From contig JAQGOG010000200.1 in NCBI GenBank assembly GCA_028293765.1, forward strand, positions 1 to 41,711: 41,711 bases of DNA, read 5' to 3'. The position numbers and the translations under genes were made by a program. This document shows, one piece after another, positions 18,000-27,450 of the stretch. This DNA comes from Gammaproteobacteria bacterium (GTDB lineage Bacteria > Pseudomonadota > Gammaproteobacteria > Steroidobacterales > Steroidobacteraceae). The notes under the pieces were generated by a model. It ran no database searches, was not told the DNA's origin, and saw only the letters and a list, made by a program, of their open reading frames with translations. How positions within the stretch are numbered: the stretch's first letter is position 1; every line of letters starts with the position of its first letter.

Positions 18000-18089
18000 C
18001 CCGTATCGGCGGGCAGGCAACGCAAGCTGTGCGCACGAGCCTCGGCCGGGCGTTGATCACCCTGTTCTCGTTCAAATAATAGCTTGCGT
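18000..18089 (-). promoter_or_regulatory. Putative riboswitch expression platform with long-range stem
   Basis: Between the aptamer and the M23 start, nine bases at 18081-18089 (plus AGCTTGCGT) are exactly complementary to 18020-18028 (plus ACGCAAGCT). They enclose a 52-base loop. A small stem (CCCG/CGGG) follows at about 18001-18014, just before the GGAG ribosome binding site. No U-tract terminator is visible, so translational control or folding-dependent processing looks more likely than intrinsic termination. The mechanism is inference. Confidence 0.45.
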
Positions 18090-18091
18090 CG

Positions 18092-18176
18092 CGCTGGCAA
18101 CCCCGCTGTCATGGCTCCTCGCTTTAGACCGGTGGCTTTGCGTCCCCGCCTTTCGGCGGGTTTGCCCAAATCAGCG
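18092..18176 (-). ncRNA. Cyclic-di-GMP-I (GEMM) riboswitch aptamer
   Basis: On the minus strand the RNA reads GGGCAAA, a stem CCCGCC/GGCGGG capped by a GAAA tetraloop, GACGCAAAGCC, ACCGGTCTAAA, and a second hairpin containing ACAGCGGGGTTGCC. This is the GEMM-I consensus almost base for base. An outer stem CGCT (18173-18176) pairs with AGCG (18092-18095). The base before CAAA is G, matching G20 of the Vibrio cholerae Vc2 aptamer, which contacts the ligand. An A there is associated with cGAMP-sensing variants, so cyclic-di-GMP is the expected ligand. The downstream gene is the M23 peptidase, 122 bases away. Confidence 0.9.
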
Positions 18177-18181
18177 ATTTC

Positions 18182-18210
18182 AATATGCCCAATATGACGC
18201 GGCGAAACAA
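18182..18210 (-). promoter_or_regulatory. Candidate promoter of the riboswitch transcript
   Basis: Read on the minus strand, TTGTTT (18205-18210) and CATATT (18182-18187) are separated by 17 bases. Transcription would begin at about 18174-18176, exactly at the outer stem of the aptamer. The boxes are only 3/6 and 4/6 matches to the sigma70 consensus. The fit of the start site to the aptamer is the main support. The element overlaps the proposed dciA start. Confidence 0.45.
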
Positions 18211-18562
18211 GCGCGATGGGTCTCGAAACCGACGCACGGAAGCTTCCCGTCGGTCAAATCCCACGCATTCTGTTAAAGACCTACTGGCTAAAATGACACC
18301 GACCCTGACGCGTGTCACGGAACAGGTGGACCGGCAGACCTTTTGGCGCCGCTGGCTCGATGCGCATTTACCCGCGGAAATGGCGGGAAAATTAACGGGC
18401 GTAGTCGAGCGGGAAGGCGCCCTGGTGATCTTCGCGGAGTCCTCGGCCTGGTCCGCCCGGCTGCGTTACGCGGTACAGGAGATCGAAGCGCAGATCCGCG
18501 CATCCGGACCGGGCATTACCGAGATCAGCGTGCGCGTCCTACCGCGAGGGGCCAAAGCATGA
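18185..18562 (+). CDS. dciA: DUF721/DciA-family protein, putative replicative helicase loader
   Basis: The 125-residue product has a basic, Arg/Ser-rich N-terminus of about 30 residues followed by the DUF721 core (about 31-125). The core contains VTEQVDRQTFWRRWLDAHLP and the typical GALVIFAESSAWSARLRYAV and IQ-type helix. DciA helps load DnaB helicase in bacteria lacking DnaC or DnaI. Location next to lpxC and divergent from the M23/secA genes is conserved in Pseudomonas-like genomes. The start is uncertain. The ATG at 18185 falls in the proposed riboswitch promoter, the ATG at 18194 is equally possible, and neither has a Shine-Dalgarno. An ATG at 18290 would cut into the core. Confidence 0.75.
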   Translation: MPNMTRRNKRDGSRNRRTEASRRSNPTHSVKDLLAKMTPTLTRVTEQVDRQTFWRRWLDAHLPAEMAGKLTGVVEREGALVIFAESSAWSARLRYAVQEIEAQIRASGPGITEISVRVLPRGAKA

Positions 18563-18593
18563 GAGGCGCGAAGGAAGTCCGCCGGCGTGAAAC

Positions 18594-19517
18594 TCACTCC
18601 CCCGAGAGGGGCAGCACGGGAGCTTCGATGTAGGAGATCGGAGCGTCCGCGTAGGACTCGAAAACGACTTCTTCCCACGTCGAGGCATCGGCAAGCAGGC
18701 TGCGCAGCAGCTTGTTGTTGAGCGCGTGGCCGGACTTGTGGCCGCTGAACTCGCCGATGAGGCTGTGTCCCAACAGGTACAGATCCCCGATGGCATCGAG
18801 AATCTTGTGCTTCACGAACTCGTCCTCGTAGCGCAGGCCGTCCTCGTTCAGCACCCGGAATTCATCGAGCACGATCGCATTGTCGAGGTTGCCCCCGAGC
18901 GCGAGATTGCGCGAGCGCAGCGTCTCGAGATCGCGCATGAAGCCGAACGTGCGCGCGCGGCTCACTTCCTTCAGGAATGACGTCGTGGAGAAGTCCATCG
19001 ACGCCTTCTGCGCGCGGCGCTTGAAGATCGGATGGTTGAACTCGATCTCGAAATTGACTTTGAAGCCGTCGAACGGATCGAACTGCGCCCACTTGTCGCC
19101 GTCCTCGACCCGCAGCCGCTTCTTCACCCGGATGAAGCGTTTCGGCCGGCGCTGCTCCTCGATTCCCGCGGATTGCAGCAGGAAAACGAACGGGCCCGCG
19201 CTGCCATCCATGATGGGCACTTCCGCGGCGCTCAGCTCGACGACCGCATTGTCGATGCCGAGACCCGCGAACGCGGACAGCAGATGCTCCACCGTCGAGA
19301 CCCGCGCCTCGCCTTTCCCGAGAGTCGTTCCGAGCATGGTGTCGCCGACGTTCTCGGCATGCGCCCGGATGTCCACTGCATCAGGCAGGTCGGTCCGCCG
19401 GAATACGATTCCTTCGTCCGGCTCCGCCGGGCGCAGGGTCATGAGCACTTTTTTGCCCGTGTGCAACCCTACGCCGGTGGCGCGAATCGAGTTCTTAAGC
19501 GTCCGTTGTCCGACCAT
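18594..19517 (-). CDS. lpxC: UDP-3-O-acyl-N-acetylglucosamine deacetylase LpxC
   Basis: LpxC is the zinc enzyme for the first committed step of lipid A synthesis. The 307-residue length is standard. Zinc ligands lie in [12 protein letters not shown] (His of EHLLSA), and in [14 protein letters not shown] (His and Asp). The catalytic His lies in [22 protein letters not shown] is another family block. It is transcribed in the same direction as ftsZ, 234 bases downstream, past a strong hairpin, and converges with dciA. In enterics LpxC is controlled by FtsH through its C-terminal tail; here the tail ends APVLPLSGE, and no degradation signal can be judged. Confidence 0.97.
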   Translation of the reverse strand: MVGQRTLKNSIRATGVGLHTGKKVLMTLRPAEPDEGIVFRRTDLPDAVDIRAHAENVGDTMLGTTLGKGEARVSTVEHLLSAFAGLGIDNAVVELSAAEVPIMDGSAGPFVFLLQSAGIEEQRRPKRFIRVKKRLRVEDGDKWAQFDPFDGFKVNFEIEFNHPIFKRRAQKASMDFSTTSFLKEVSRARTFGFMRDLETLRSRNLALGGNLDNAIVLDEFRVLNEDGLRYEDEFVKHKILDAIGDLYLLGHSLIGEFSGHKSGHALNNKLLRSLLADASTWEEVVFESYADAPISYIEAPVLPLSGE

Positions 19518-19546
19518 GCTGCTTGCTGCTTTTCCTCACTGAACGT

Positions 19547-19562
19547 CCGCAGCCGGCTGCGG
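19547..19562. repeat. Perfect 16-bp palindrome in the lpxC leader
   Basis: CCGCAGCCGGCTGCGG is a perfect palindrome 30 bases before the lpxC ATG. It could be an operator or an RNA hairpin near the ribosome binding site. No factor can be assigned. Confidence 0.45.
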
Positions 19563-19644
19563 ATGACTTAATAACGCTCGAACACCGCAAAAGACGCCAC
19601 CCAGACACGCCATAAAGCCCAGCGCCCGCGCAGCGGTGAAGCGG

Positions 19645-19666
19645 GGCGCCTCGCTCGCGAGGCGCC
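19645..19666. terminator. Strong GC hairpin between ftsZ and lpxC
   Basis: GGCGCCTCGC and GCGAGGCGCC form a perfect inverted repeat with 2 unpaired bases at the tip. A short TTT follows only on the plus strand. On the minus strand, the direction of ftsZ and lpxC, there is no U-tract. It could therefore be an attenuator, a pause or an RNA-stability element rather than a full terminator. Confidence 0.5.
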
Positions 19667-19751
19667 TTTCCACGAGGCGCACGAACGCGCGCTACCGTAT
19701 CACAGGCGAAAACACCACTCCATGGTTCCGCTCAAGCCCAACAACGGAACT

Positions 19752-20975
19752 TTAGTCGGCTTGCCGGCGCAGGAACGCCGGAATGTCGAGCAAATCCTCG
19801 GGAGCTGTGTCCGGACGCAAGCCATCACCCACTGCCCGCTGCCGCTGAACCGTAGGCTTGTCGAGAGCCGCGTAGTCGCTATTCGACAACGGGCTACGAC
19901 GGACCACTCTCATCGGCGGCTCGTTGCGTGTCTGCGTTTCACGATGTGAGTGAGCGTCGCGAGACTGCACGGACTCACGCTCCCTCGGCTGCGTCAGACT
20001 GGGGCGCGCGGAAGCTGCCGGTCGGCCGAGACCAGTCGCCACCACAGTGACCCGCACCATGTTCGTGAGTTCAGGATCGATCACCGTGCCCACGACCACC
20101 GTCGCATCCTCGGAGGCGAACTGCTTGACGATATTGCCGACCTCCTGGAATTCGCCGATCGACAGGTCCATGCCCGCGGTCACGTTCACCAGAATGCCGT
20201 GTGCGCCGGCGAGATTGATATCCTCCAGAAGAGGTGAGGAGACCGCGGCTTCGGCAGCCTCGCGCGCGCGATTTTCGCCGCTGGCGGAGCCCGAGCCCAT
20301 CATCGCCATGCCGGTTTCGGCCATCACGGTGCGCACGTCCGCGAAGTCCACGTTGATGAGACCCGGCCGCGTGATGAGCTCGGCGATACCTTGCACCGCA
20401 CCCTGCAGCACCTGGTTAGCCGCCTTGAACGCATCCAGCAGCGTCGTCTGCGGACCGAGCACCGTCAACAGCTTCTGATTCGGGATGGTGATCAGCGAGT
20501 CGCAGTACTTGCCGAGCTCGGCAATTCCGTGATCGGCGACGAAGGAGCGCTTGTTGCCTTCCATCTCGAAGGGCTTGGTCACCACCGCGACGGTCAGGAT
20601 GCCGAGCTCCTTGGCGACCTGTGCCACGACCGGTGCCGCACCCGTGCCGGTGCCGCCGCCCATGCCTGCCGTAATGAAAAGCATGTCGCATCCCTCGACG
20701 AGCTCGACGATGCGGTCGCGGTCTTCCATGGCCGCCTGCCGGCCGACTTCCGGGTCGGCGCCGGCGCCGAGTCCCTTGGTGATGTTGCAGCCGATCTGCA
20801 GCGCCGTCTTCACCTTGGCGTGCTTCAGGGCTTGTGAGTCGGTGTTGATGCACATGAATTCCACACCGTCTATTCCGCTAGTGACCATGTGAGCCACGGC
20901 GTTCCCGCCGCCGCCGCCCACACCGATCACTTTGATGACGGCGCTTTGGCTGTAGGCGTCCATCAGTTCAAACAT
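19752..20975 (-). CDS. ftsZ: Cell division protein FtsZ
   Basis: FtsZ is the tubulin-like GTPase that forms the division ring. The 407-residue product has the GTP-binding start [12 protein letters not shown] (about 16-27), the tubulin signature GGGTGTG at 106-112 and the T7 loop region [14 protein letters not shown] variable linker (about 320-390) is rich in Arg, Ser and Pro. The C-terminal peptide [11 protein letters not shown] binds FtsA and other partners. The ATG at 20975 is chosen because GAGGAG lies 9 bases upstream and [16 protein letters not shown] matches the family; the longer frame runs into ftsA. It follows ftsA by 31 bases, the longest gap in this part of the cluster, so it may also have its own promoter inside ftsA or ftsQ. 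Confidence 0.98.
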   Translation of the reverse strand: MFELMDAYSQSAVIKVIGVGGGGGNAVAHMVTSGIDGVEFMCINTDSQALKHAKVKTALQIGCNITKGLGAGADPEVGRQAAMEDRDRIVELVEGCDMLFITAGMGGGTGTGAAPVVAQVAKELGILTVAVVTKPFEMEGNKRSFVADHGIAELGKYCDSLITIPNQKLLTVLGPQTTLLDAFKAANQVLQGAVQGIAELITRPGLINVDFADVRTVMAETGMAMMGSGSASGENRAREAAEAAVSSPLLEDINLAGAHGILVNVTAGMDLSIGEFQEVGNIVKQFASEDATVVVGTVIDPELTNMVRVTVVATGLGRPAASARPSLTQPRERESVQSRDAHSHRETQTRNEPPMRVVRRSPLSNSDYAALDKPTVQRQRAVGDGLRPDTAPEDLLDIPAFLRRQAD

Positions 20976-21006
20976 GTTTCGCGCTCCTCTTCTATGTCTG
21001 TCAGCT

Positions 21007-22242
21007 TCAAAAGTTGCCCTGGAACCAGGAACGCATGCGGTCGAGCACCGACTTGGCATTCCCGCCCAGGGAGCGCCCGCGACGTGCGGGCATAGTGTTG
21101 TCGCGGGCGTAGAGCAGGAGCCCTACGCCCGTTGAAAAAATCGGATTGCGCACGACGTCCGCGAGGCCTTGCACGGACTGCGGCAGGCCGAGGCGGACGG
21201 GCACGTGAAATACTTCTTCGGCGAGCTCGATGGCACCTTCCATCTTCGCGCTGCCGCCCGTCAGAACGATCCCGGCAGCGATCACCTCCTCGAAACCGCT
21301 GCGCCGCAGCTCTTCGCGCACGAGACCAAACAATTCCTCGTAGCGCGGCTCCACGATCTCCGCGAGAGTCTGGCGGGCGAGCCGCCGCGCGGGCCGGTCG
21401 CCCACGCTCGGCACTTCGATGCTCTCATCGGGATTGGCGAGCTGCGAGAGCGCGCACGCGTAGCGGATCTTGATGTCCTCCGCATACTGGGTCGGCGTGC
21501 GCATCGACACCGCGATGTCGTTGGTAACCTGGTCGCCCGCGATCGGGATCACGGCCGTGTGGCGGATCGCGCCGTTCGCAAACACCGCGAGATCGGTGGT
21601 TCCGCCGCCGATGTCGACGAGACAGACGCCGAGCTCTTTCTCATCCTCCGTCAACACGGCGAAGCTCGAAGCGAGCTGCTCGAGCACGACGTCATCGACC
21701 TCGAGGCCGCAGCGCTGGATGCACTTCTCGATGTTCTGCGCCGCGCTGTCCGCGCCGGTCACGATGTGTACCTTGGCTTCCAGACGCACCCCCGACATGC
21801 CGATCGGATCGCGGATGCCTTCCTGGCCGTCGACGATGAATTCCTGCGGCAACACGTGGAGGATCTTCTGATCCGCGGGGATGGCGACCGCCTTGGCGGC
21901 ATCGATCACGTGCTCCACGTCGCTCTGGGTCACTTCCTTGTCGCGGATGGCCACGACACCGTGGGAGTTGAGGCTGCGCACGTGGCTGCCCGCGATCCCC
22001 GCGTAGACCGAGTGGATCTCGCAGCCGGCCATCAGCTCCGCTTCCTCCACGGCGCGCTGGATGGACTGCACCGTCGACTCGATGTTGACCACGACGCCTT
22101 TCTTGAGTCCCCGCGAGGGCTGCGAGCCGAGCCCCAGGATCTCGATCGAGCCGTCGGTGCCGATCTCGCCGACGAGCGCCACGACCTTGGAAGTCCCGAT
22201 GTCGAGACCGACGATCAGATTTCTGTCGGAGCGTTTAAGCAT
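21007..22242 (-). CDS. ftsA: Cell division protein FtsA
   Basis: FtsA is the actin-like ATPase that tethers FtsZ to the membrane and recruits later divisome proteins. The 411-residue product begins [20 protein letters not shown] with the phosphate-1 motif. It continues with the 1C domain, [14 protein letters not shown] (phosphate 2) and [20 protein letters not shown] (adenosine region). It ends in the amphipathic membrane-targeting helix [13 protein letters not shown]. The ATG at 22242 overlaps the end of ftsQ by 8 bases. A longer frame starting at 22299 would overlap ftsQ more and adds residues without family similarity. Confidence 0.97.
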   Translation of the reverse strand: MLKRSDRNLIVGLDIGTSKVVALVGEIGTDGSIEILGLGSQPSRGLKKGVVVNIESTVQSIQRAVEEAELMAGCEIHSVYAGIAGSHVRSLNSHGVVAIRDKEVTQSDVEHVIDAAKAVAIPADQKILHVLPQEFIVDGQEGIRDPIGMSGVRLEAKVHIVTGADSAAQNIEKCIQRCGLEVDDVVLEQLASSFAVLTEDEKELGVCLVDIGGGTTDLAVFANGAIRHTAVIPIAGDQVTNDIAVSMRTPTQYAEDIKIRYACALSQLANPDESIEVPSVGDRPARRLARQTLAEIVEPRYEELFGLVREELRRSGFEEVIAAGIVLTGGSAKMEGAIELAEEVFHVPVRLGLPQSVQGLADVVRNPIFSTGVGLLLYARDNTMPARRGRSLGGNAKSVLDRMRSWFQGNF

Positions 22243-23023
22243 CGCGACCACCGTTTCCGCCCGCAGCATGCGGTGTGTTGCTGCGCCAGCCGATGGCAAA
22301 CCCGTTTGTGTAGCGCATGTCTATGTAAGCAATGTCCTCGCCGCGTTGAGTCACTAACTTCAATGCCGCGCTGATGAATTTGTCGAACCGCTCGTCGATC
22401 TGCCGGCGGCCGAGCCGCACGGTGACGCCATTCGCGAGGTCGAGCTCCCAGGCGCCGCGGGCATCGAGCCGCATCGCCGTCAGTCGCAAGCCAGCCTGCT
22501 GCAGCCGTCCCTGTGCCGCCAGATAACGCTGCGCCACCGCTGCCTCCTTGCCGGCGGGCCCGGAGAGCTGCGCCAACTCCGGAGGAATGTGGCGCTCGTC
22601 GGTCGAAAACAATTCGCCTCGGGTATTGAGCAAGCCCCGCTCGCCCCAGCGGGCGGCGGCTACCTGCTCGATGACGAGGACGTTCAGGCCCCGCGGCCAC
22701 GCCCGCTGCACGCTCACCGCATCGACCCACGGCAGCGTATGAAGTGCGCGATGGACCGCTGCCAGATCCACACTCAGGAGACCGGCTCCGCGCACCCGCT
22801 CTTTCACGACTCGCTCGACGTCGACGGGAGCAACGCGCTGGAAGCGACCGGATACGGACACGGTCCGAATCGGTTGATCCAGCCCCCACATGACCGCCGC
22901 AGCAGCTGCACAGACACCGGCTACACCGCCAACCGAAAGACCCAGCGCGCGCCAGTTGATATCCGGCAGGCGCCAGCGGCGCTGCTCGGATTGTTTGCGG
23001 CGGTTCTTAGGTCGAGGCATCAT
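22235..23023 (-). CDS. ftsQ: Cell division protein FtsQ
   Basis: FtsQ is a bitopic divisome scaffold that links FtsA/FtsK to FtsB and FtsL. From the ATG at 23023 it has 262 residues: a basic cytoplasmic tail (MMPRPKNRRKQSEQRRWRLP), one membrane segment (about 27-48), a POTRA domain (IRTVSVSGRFQRVAPVDVER) and the FtsQ beta domain. The late segment DIAYIDMRYTNGFAIGWR is typical. The start overlaps the ddl stop as ATGA (23020-23023), with a second ATG directly following it. Confidence 0.95.
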   Translation of the reverse strand: MMPRPKNRRKQSEQRRWRLPDINWRALGLSVGGVAGVCAAAAAVMWGLDQPIRTVSVSGRFQRVAPVDVERVVKERVRGAGLLSVDLAAVHRALHTLPWVDAVSVQRAWPRGLNVLVIEQVAAARWGERGLLNTRGELFSTDERHIPPELAQLSGPAGKEAAVAQRYLAAQGRLQQAGLRLTAMRLDARGAWELDLANGVTVRLGRRQIDERFDKFISAALKLVTQRGEDIAYIDMRYTNGFAIGWRSNTPHAAGGNGGRDA

Positions 23024-23988
23024 CGTTGCGCGCTCCGCGTGAAGCTCGTCTCGAGCACGCGCCACACGAGCTCATCGAAATCGATATCGACCGCACGCGC
23101 GGCCATGGGCACGAGACTGTGGCCGGTCATCCCCGGGATCGTGTTGACTTCCAGGAGCAGTGGCCGGCCCGAGGCATCCGCCATGAAATCCGCGCGACCC
23201 CAGCCCGAGGCACCGACAGCGTCGAACGCGGCCAGGGCGAGGGCCGCAAGGTGTTGCTCGGCCGGGCCGGAGAGTCCCGATGGACAGAAGTACCGCGTGT
23301 CATCGCGGAAATACTTCGCCTCGTAGTCGTAAAAAGTTTTCGGCGTCTCGATGCGGATTGCAGGCAGAGCACGACCCTGAAGTACGGCAACTGTGTATTC
23401 CTTGCCGGTGATCCAGGGCTCCGCGAACACGCTGGCCTCGAGCGTCGCCGCCGCCTGATAGGCCGCCGGCAGATCGGACAGGCGCTCGACCTTTGTCATG
23501 CCGACGCTCGAGCCCTGCGTGGCCGGTTTCACGATCATCGGCAGGCCCAGCCGCTCGACCGCGACCTCGAAATCCTCGGGGCCGCGCAGAACGACGTAAT
23601 CCGAGGTCGCCACACCGATGGCCTGCGCGAGCCGCTTGGTTCGCAACTTGTCCATGCCGATGGCGGAGCCCATGACGCCGCTGCCGGTGTATGGCACTCC
23701 AAGGTATTCGAGGGCCCCCTGCAGCGTTCCGTCTTCACCGCCCGGCCCGTGAAGGGCGATCCAGACTCGCTCGAACCGCTCGTCGAGAAGGTGTGACAAC
23801 GCCCGGTCGCGCGGATCGAAGGCATGCGCGTCGACGCCGCGACGCTGCAGAGCCGCGAGCACCGCGTTACCAGACAACAGTGAAATCTCGCGCTCACTAG
23901 AGTCGCCGCCGAAGAGCACGGCCACCCGACCGAATTCCTTCGCATCCGTCGCGCGGTGAAACAATGCTGGATCGTGCTGGAGGCGCAT
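23020..23988 (-). CDS. ddl: D-alanine--D-alanine ligase (DdlB type)
   Basis: Ddl joins two D-alanines with ATP to make the dipeptide added by MurF. The 322-residue protein has the N-terminal VAVLFGGDSSEREISLLSG motif with the substrate-binding Glu. The ATP-grasp core includes PMIVKPATQGSSVGMTKV, and the metal-binding end reads LLEVNTIPGMTGHSL. Its position in the dcw cluster between murB and ftsQ matches DdlB. The start codon shares one base with the murB stop (TGATG), so the two genes are coupled. Confidence 0.96.
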   Translation of the reverse strand: MRLQHDPALFHRATDAKEFGRVAVLFGGDSSEREISLLSGNAVLAALQRRGVDAHAFDPRDRALSHLLDERFERVWIALHGPGGEDGTLQGALEYLGVPYTGSGVMGSAIGMDKLRTKRLAQAIGVATSDYVVLRGPEDFEVAVERLGLPMIVKPATQGSSVGMTKVERLSDLPAAYQAAATLEASVFAEPWITGKEYTVAVLQGRALPAIRIETPKTFYDYEAKYFRDDTRYFCPSGLSGPAEQHLAALALAAFDAVGASGWGRADFMADASGRPLLLEVNTIPGMTGHSLVPMAARAVDIDFDELVWRVLETSFTRSAQR

Positions 23989-24884
23989 CAGGCCGCAACT
24001 CCTACGACACGCACTTCAGGGTGCAGGCGGACACCATGCACTCGCTCCACCGTCTCCTGCACGTGCTGGATCAAGCGCTCCAGATCGGCCGCGGTGGCCT
24101 TCCCGTGATTGATGATGAAGTTCGCATGTTTCTGTGACACCGAGGCGTCACCGATCCGCAATCCCTTGAGCCCGGCGGTGTCCACGAGCCGCGCGGCGTG
24201 ATCGCCGGGCGGGTTGGTAAATACGGACCCGCAGCTCCACTCGCCGATCGGCTGCGACGCTTTGCGGCGCTCGAGCAACTGGCGCATCTGGGCCTCACTG
24301 ACGTCAGAGCCGGGCTCGAAGGCCAGTCTGGCTGCGACGAACCATTCATCGGGTACCGGGGGCGCTACGTGGCGATAGCTGATCCCGTATTCGTTCGCGG
24401 CGCGGGTGTGCGCCTGTCCGCGGCGGTCGATCGTTTCGACCTCGACTACGTGACGCCACGTCTCGCCGCCAAATGCGCCGGCGTTCATCGCGAGAGCACC
24501 GCCTAGCGTCCCCGGAATACCTGCGAAAAACTCCGCCAGGCCGAGACCCCACTTCACGCACTGCTTGGCAATGCGCGCGCACGCGAGACCCGCCTCGCCG
24601 TAGATCGTGTTTTGATTGATCCTGTCGAGCCGGTCGAGCGTGCCGTGTGTGCTGATAACGACGCCTTTCAGGCCGCCGTCCCGCACCAGCAAGTTACTAC
24701 CCAGGCCCACCCAATGGATCGGCACATCCTCCTGCAGACTACGCAGGAAAGACGCGAGATCGGCACGGTCGCGCGGATTGAAGAATACTTCCGCCGGGCC
24801 GCCGACGTGCCAGGACGTATGCCGGCTCATCGGCTCGTCGCGTCTCACGCGCAAAGTGAATTCCGGTGCGATGGCCACGCTCAC
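23988..24884 (-). CDS. murB: UDP-N-acetylenolpyruvoylglucosamine reductase MurB
   Basis: MurB reduces the enolpyruvyl group to make UDP-MurNAc, using NADPH and FAD. The 298-residue product has the FAD-binding block [19 protein letters not shown] and [20 protein letters not shown]. The catalytic Ser lies in the GSVFTNP region ([16 protein letters not shown]), and a C-terminal Glu-bearing block ([14 protein letters not shown]) completes the fold. The short form without the long insert corresponds to type II MurB. The start is a GTG overlapping the murC stop (GTGA, 24881-24884). Confidence 0.96.
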   Translation of the reverse strand: MSVAIAPEFTLRVRRDEPMSRHTSWHVGGPAEVFFNPRDRADLASFLRSLQEDVPIHWVGLGSNLLVRDGGLKGVVISTHGTLDRLDRINQNTIYGEAGLACARIAKQCVKWGLGLAEFFAGIPGTLGGALAMNAGAFGGETWRHVVEVETIDRRGQAHTRAANEYGISYRHVAPPVPDEWFVAARLAFEPGSDVSEAQMRQLLERRKASQPIGEWSCGSVFTNPPGDHAARLVDTAGLKGLRIGDASVSQKHANFIINHGKATAADLERLIQHVQETVERVHGVRLHPEVRVVGVAA

Positions 24885-26365
24885 GGGGTTCTCCCGGACG
24901 GCACCAGCTGGGCAAACCGATCCGGCAACCCATGCGAGACCGTGCTGATATTCCCGGCACCCATTGTCACGATGACATCGCCATCGCGGATGACATCCTT
25001 GAGGGATTCGGCGAGCTCCTCTACCTTGTCTACGAAGAGCGGCTCGACCAGTGCGCGACTACGAACCGCGCGGCAGATGGCCCGGCCGTCGGCGCCCGGA
25101 ATCGGGGTTTCGCCCGCCGCGTAGACCTCCGTTACCAGGAGGACATCGGCAGTCGACAACACCTTGCCGAAATCGTCGATGAGATCGTGTGTTCGCGTGT
25201 AGCGATGCGGTTGGAATGCGAGCACGAGGCGTCGGTCGGGGTATCCCTGACGAATAGCCTCGAGCGTTGCAGCCACCTCGGTCGGATGATGGCCGTAGTC
25301 ATCGACGATGGTCACGCGACCCACGGCCGTCTCGACGTCGGCTAGGTGTTGCAAGCGCCGCTCGATCCCCTGAAAGCTGGCCAACGCGCGTTGGATGGCA
25401 GCATCGTCAACGCCGATCTCGATCGCCACGGTAATCGCCGCGAGAGAATTCAGGACGTTGTGCGTGCCCGGCAAGTTGACCGTGACATCGAGTGGTGCGC
25501 CGGAGGGGCGCACGACATCGAAGCGCGTCTGCAGCCCATTGCGACGAATGTTTTCCGCGCGGACGTCCGCGCCGGCCGTCAGGCCGTAGGACAGGATTGG
25601 CCGCCCTACCAGGCGCACAATGCTGCGCACGTTCTCGTCGTCGACGCACAGCACGGCCAGTCCATAGAACGGCAGGTTGTGGAGAAACTCGACGAAGCTC
25701 TGCTTGAGCAGCTCGAAGTCGCCACCGTGGGTGACCAGGTGATCGTTGTCGATGTTGGTAACGATGGCGATGAGCGGCTGAAGGTGCGTGAACGATGCAT
25801 CGCTCTCGTCGGCTTCGGCCACCAGGTAGCGGCCGGTGCCCAGGCGTGCGTTACTGCCCGCGCTTTTCAGGCGGCCGCCGATGACGAAGGTGGGATCCTC
25901 ACCGCCCTCGGCGAGAATGCTGGCCACGAGACTCGTCGTCGTCGTTTTGCCGTGCGTGCCTGCGACGGCGACGGAGTAGCGGAAACGCATGAGCTCGGCC
26001 AGCATTTCCGCGCGGGGCACGACCGGGATGCGCTGCTCGAGCGCGGCGTCGACTTCGGGGTTCCCTCGAGCGACCGCAGTCGAGACGACCACGACATCGG
26101 CGCCCGCGATGTTCTGCGCCGCGTGGCCGATGATGATCCGCGCGCCAAGGTTAACGAGCCATTCCGTAACGGAGCTCGTCTTGAGATCCGAGCCCTGCAC
26201 CGCGTAACCGAGGTTCAAGAGCACTTCGGCGATACCGCACATGCCGCTACCGCCGATGCCCACGAAATGGATCGTGTTGATCCGCCGCATACGCTCGCGT
26301 CGATCCGTCGCCCTGCGACGGGGGGCGGACGGTCGGTCGAGAAAGGCGCCGCGCTCCTGATTCAT
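24881..26365 (-). CDS. murC: UDP-N-acetylmuramate--L-alanine ligase MurC
   Basis: MurC adds L-alanine to UDP-MurNAc in the cytoplasm. The 494-residue protein has [20 protein letters not shown] for UDP binding, the ATP loop [20 protein letters not shown], and the C-terminal [14 protein letters not shown]. The ATG at 26365 is strongly supported: AGGAGG lies 5 bases before it in the RNA, and it overlaps the murG stop as ATGA. The first 20 residues ([20 protein letters not shown]) are an extension before the usual start and rich in Arg. A start at MRRINTIHF is the alternative. Confidence 0.96.
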   Translation of the reverse strand: MNQERGAFLDRPSAPRRRATDRRERMRRINTIHFVGIGGSGMCGIAEVLLNLGYAVQGSDLKTSSVTEWLVNLGARIIIGHAAQNIAGADVVVVSTAVARGNPEVDAALEQRIPVVPRAEMLAELMRFRYSVAVAGTHGKTTTTSLVASILAEGGEDPTFVIGGRLKSAGSNARLGTGRYLVAEADESDASFTHLQPLIAIVTNIDNDHLVTHGGDFELLKQSFVEFLHNLPFYGLAVLCVDDENVRSIVRLVGRPILSYGLTAGADVRAENIRRNGLQTRFDVVRPSGAPLDVTVNLPGTHNVLNSLAAITVAIEIGVDDAAIQRALASFQGIERRLQHLADVETAVGRVTIVDDYGHHPTEVAATLEAIRQGYPDRRLVLAFQPHRYTRTHDLIDDFGKVLSTADVLLVTEVYAAGETPIPGADGRAICRAVRSRALVEPLFVDKVEELAESLKDVIRDGDVIVTMGAGNISTVSHGLPDRFAQLVPSGRTP

Positions 26366-27450
26366 GCGCCCCTCCTTGCGAGCTCGAGACACGACGCTGC
26401 GAGTTCGTCCGTCGCATGCGGCTTTGCGAGCAGACGCGCCCTTTCGGCCATCGCAAGAAGCTTGCCGCGACCCGCGCAAAGCTGCTGCAACTGATCGGCC
26501 AGCCACTCAGGAGTCAGGGCGCGATCCGCTATCAGGACGGCGGCCCCTTCGCGCACCAGGTACTGAGCATTGTGTGTCTGGTGGTCGTCGACCGCCGCGG
26601 GGAACGGCACGAGAATCGCGCCTACTCCGACGGCGGCGAGCTCCGACACCGTGAGCGCGCCGGAACGGCAGATCACCAGATCGGCCCATCCGTACGCCTC
26701 GGCCATGTCCTCGATGAACGGCCGCACATCGGCGCGCACACCCGCGCTGGCGTAACTCTGGCGCCCCGCCTCGATCCAACGCTCGCCGGCCTGATGGCGG
26801 ACATCGAAGCTCATCAATCCGGCGAGCCGCGCGAGTGCAAATGGCACGACGGCATTGAGGCGGGCGGCTCCCTGACTCCCGCCAATCACCAGGATACGAA
26901 TCACGCCGCTGCGGGCGGCGAAACGCTCGACCGGCGGCGGCACGGCGCTGATGTCACCGCGCACGGGGTTGCCGATGGCGCGTGCCTTCACATCGCGTCC
27001 GAAGCTATTCGGGAAGGCCTCGAGGACTTCGTGGGCGATGTGTGAGAGACAGCGGTTAGTGAAACCGGCGATGGCGTTCTGCTCGTGGATGATGAGCGGG
27101 CGGCCTGTCAGCCACGCAGCGACTCCCCCGGGCCCCGTAACGAAGCCGCCTAAGCCCACGACAACGACAGGACGGTGCCTCCACATCACTCGCAACGCTT
27201 GCGTGAGTGCCTTGGCGAGCCGAAACGGCGCCGCGAGCAATGTCAGCAAGCCTTTGCCGCGCAGACCGCCGACAGAGAGCCATTCAATCGGGATGCCCGC
27301 CGCCGGAACGACGCGCGCCTCGAGTCCGCGCTGAGTCCCCAGCCACACGACGTCGATTGCTTTCTCGCGCAGCATTTGCGCGAGCGCGAGGGCGGGGAAC
27401 ACATGACCACCCGTGCCGCCAGCCATCACGAGGATTGGGCGAGCGCTCAT
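26362..27450 (-). CDS. murG: Lipid II synthase MurG
   Basis: MurG is the GT28 transferase that adds GlcNAc to lipid I to make lipid II at the inner face of the membrane. The 362-residue protein has the glycine-rich loop [30 protein letters not shown], the second loop [16 protein letters not shown] and the UDP-binding end [20 protein letters not shown]. Its ATG overlaps the stop of a 38-codon open frame (TGA at 27447-27449) instead of the ftsW stop. Its first nine residues, MSARPILVM, are encoded a second time at the end of ftsW. The upstream GGAG that fits a murG start is now 113 bases away, next to that copy. Confidence 0.96.
   Translation of the reverse strand: MSARPILVMAGGTGGHVFPALALAQMLREKAIDVVWLGTQRGLEARVVPAAGIPIEWLSVGGLRGKGLLTLLAAPFRLAKALTQALRVMWRHRPVVVVGLGGFVTGPGGVAAWLTGRPLIIHEQNAIAGFTNRCLSHIAHEVLEAFPNSFGRDVKARAIGNPVRGDISAVPPPVERFAARSGVIRILVIGGSQGAARLNAVVPFALARLAGLMSFDVRHQAGERWIEAGRQSYASAGVRADVRPFIEDMAEAYGWADLVICRSGALTVSELAAVGVGAILVPFPAAVDDHQTHNAQYLVREGAAVLIADRALTPEWLADQLQQLCAGRGKLLAMAERARLLAKPHATDELAASCLELARRGA
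27423..27450. repeat. 28-bp direct repeat, copy A (murG start)
   Basis: This copy carries the murG start codon and the codons for MSARPILVM. It is identical over 28 bases to 27536-27563, with a period of 113 bases. Confidence 0.95.

Noticed and set aside
21169-22374. A 401-codon plus-strand open frame opposite ftsA and ftsQ
   Set aside because: It is antisense to intact ftsA/ftsQ, with His/Asp/Arg-rich shadow composition.
25346-26494. A 382-codon plus-strand open frame opposite murC
   Set aside because: It is antisense to intact murC and shows no family motif.
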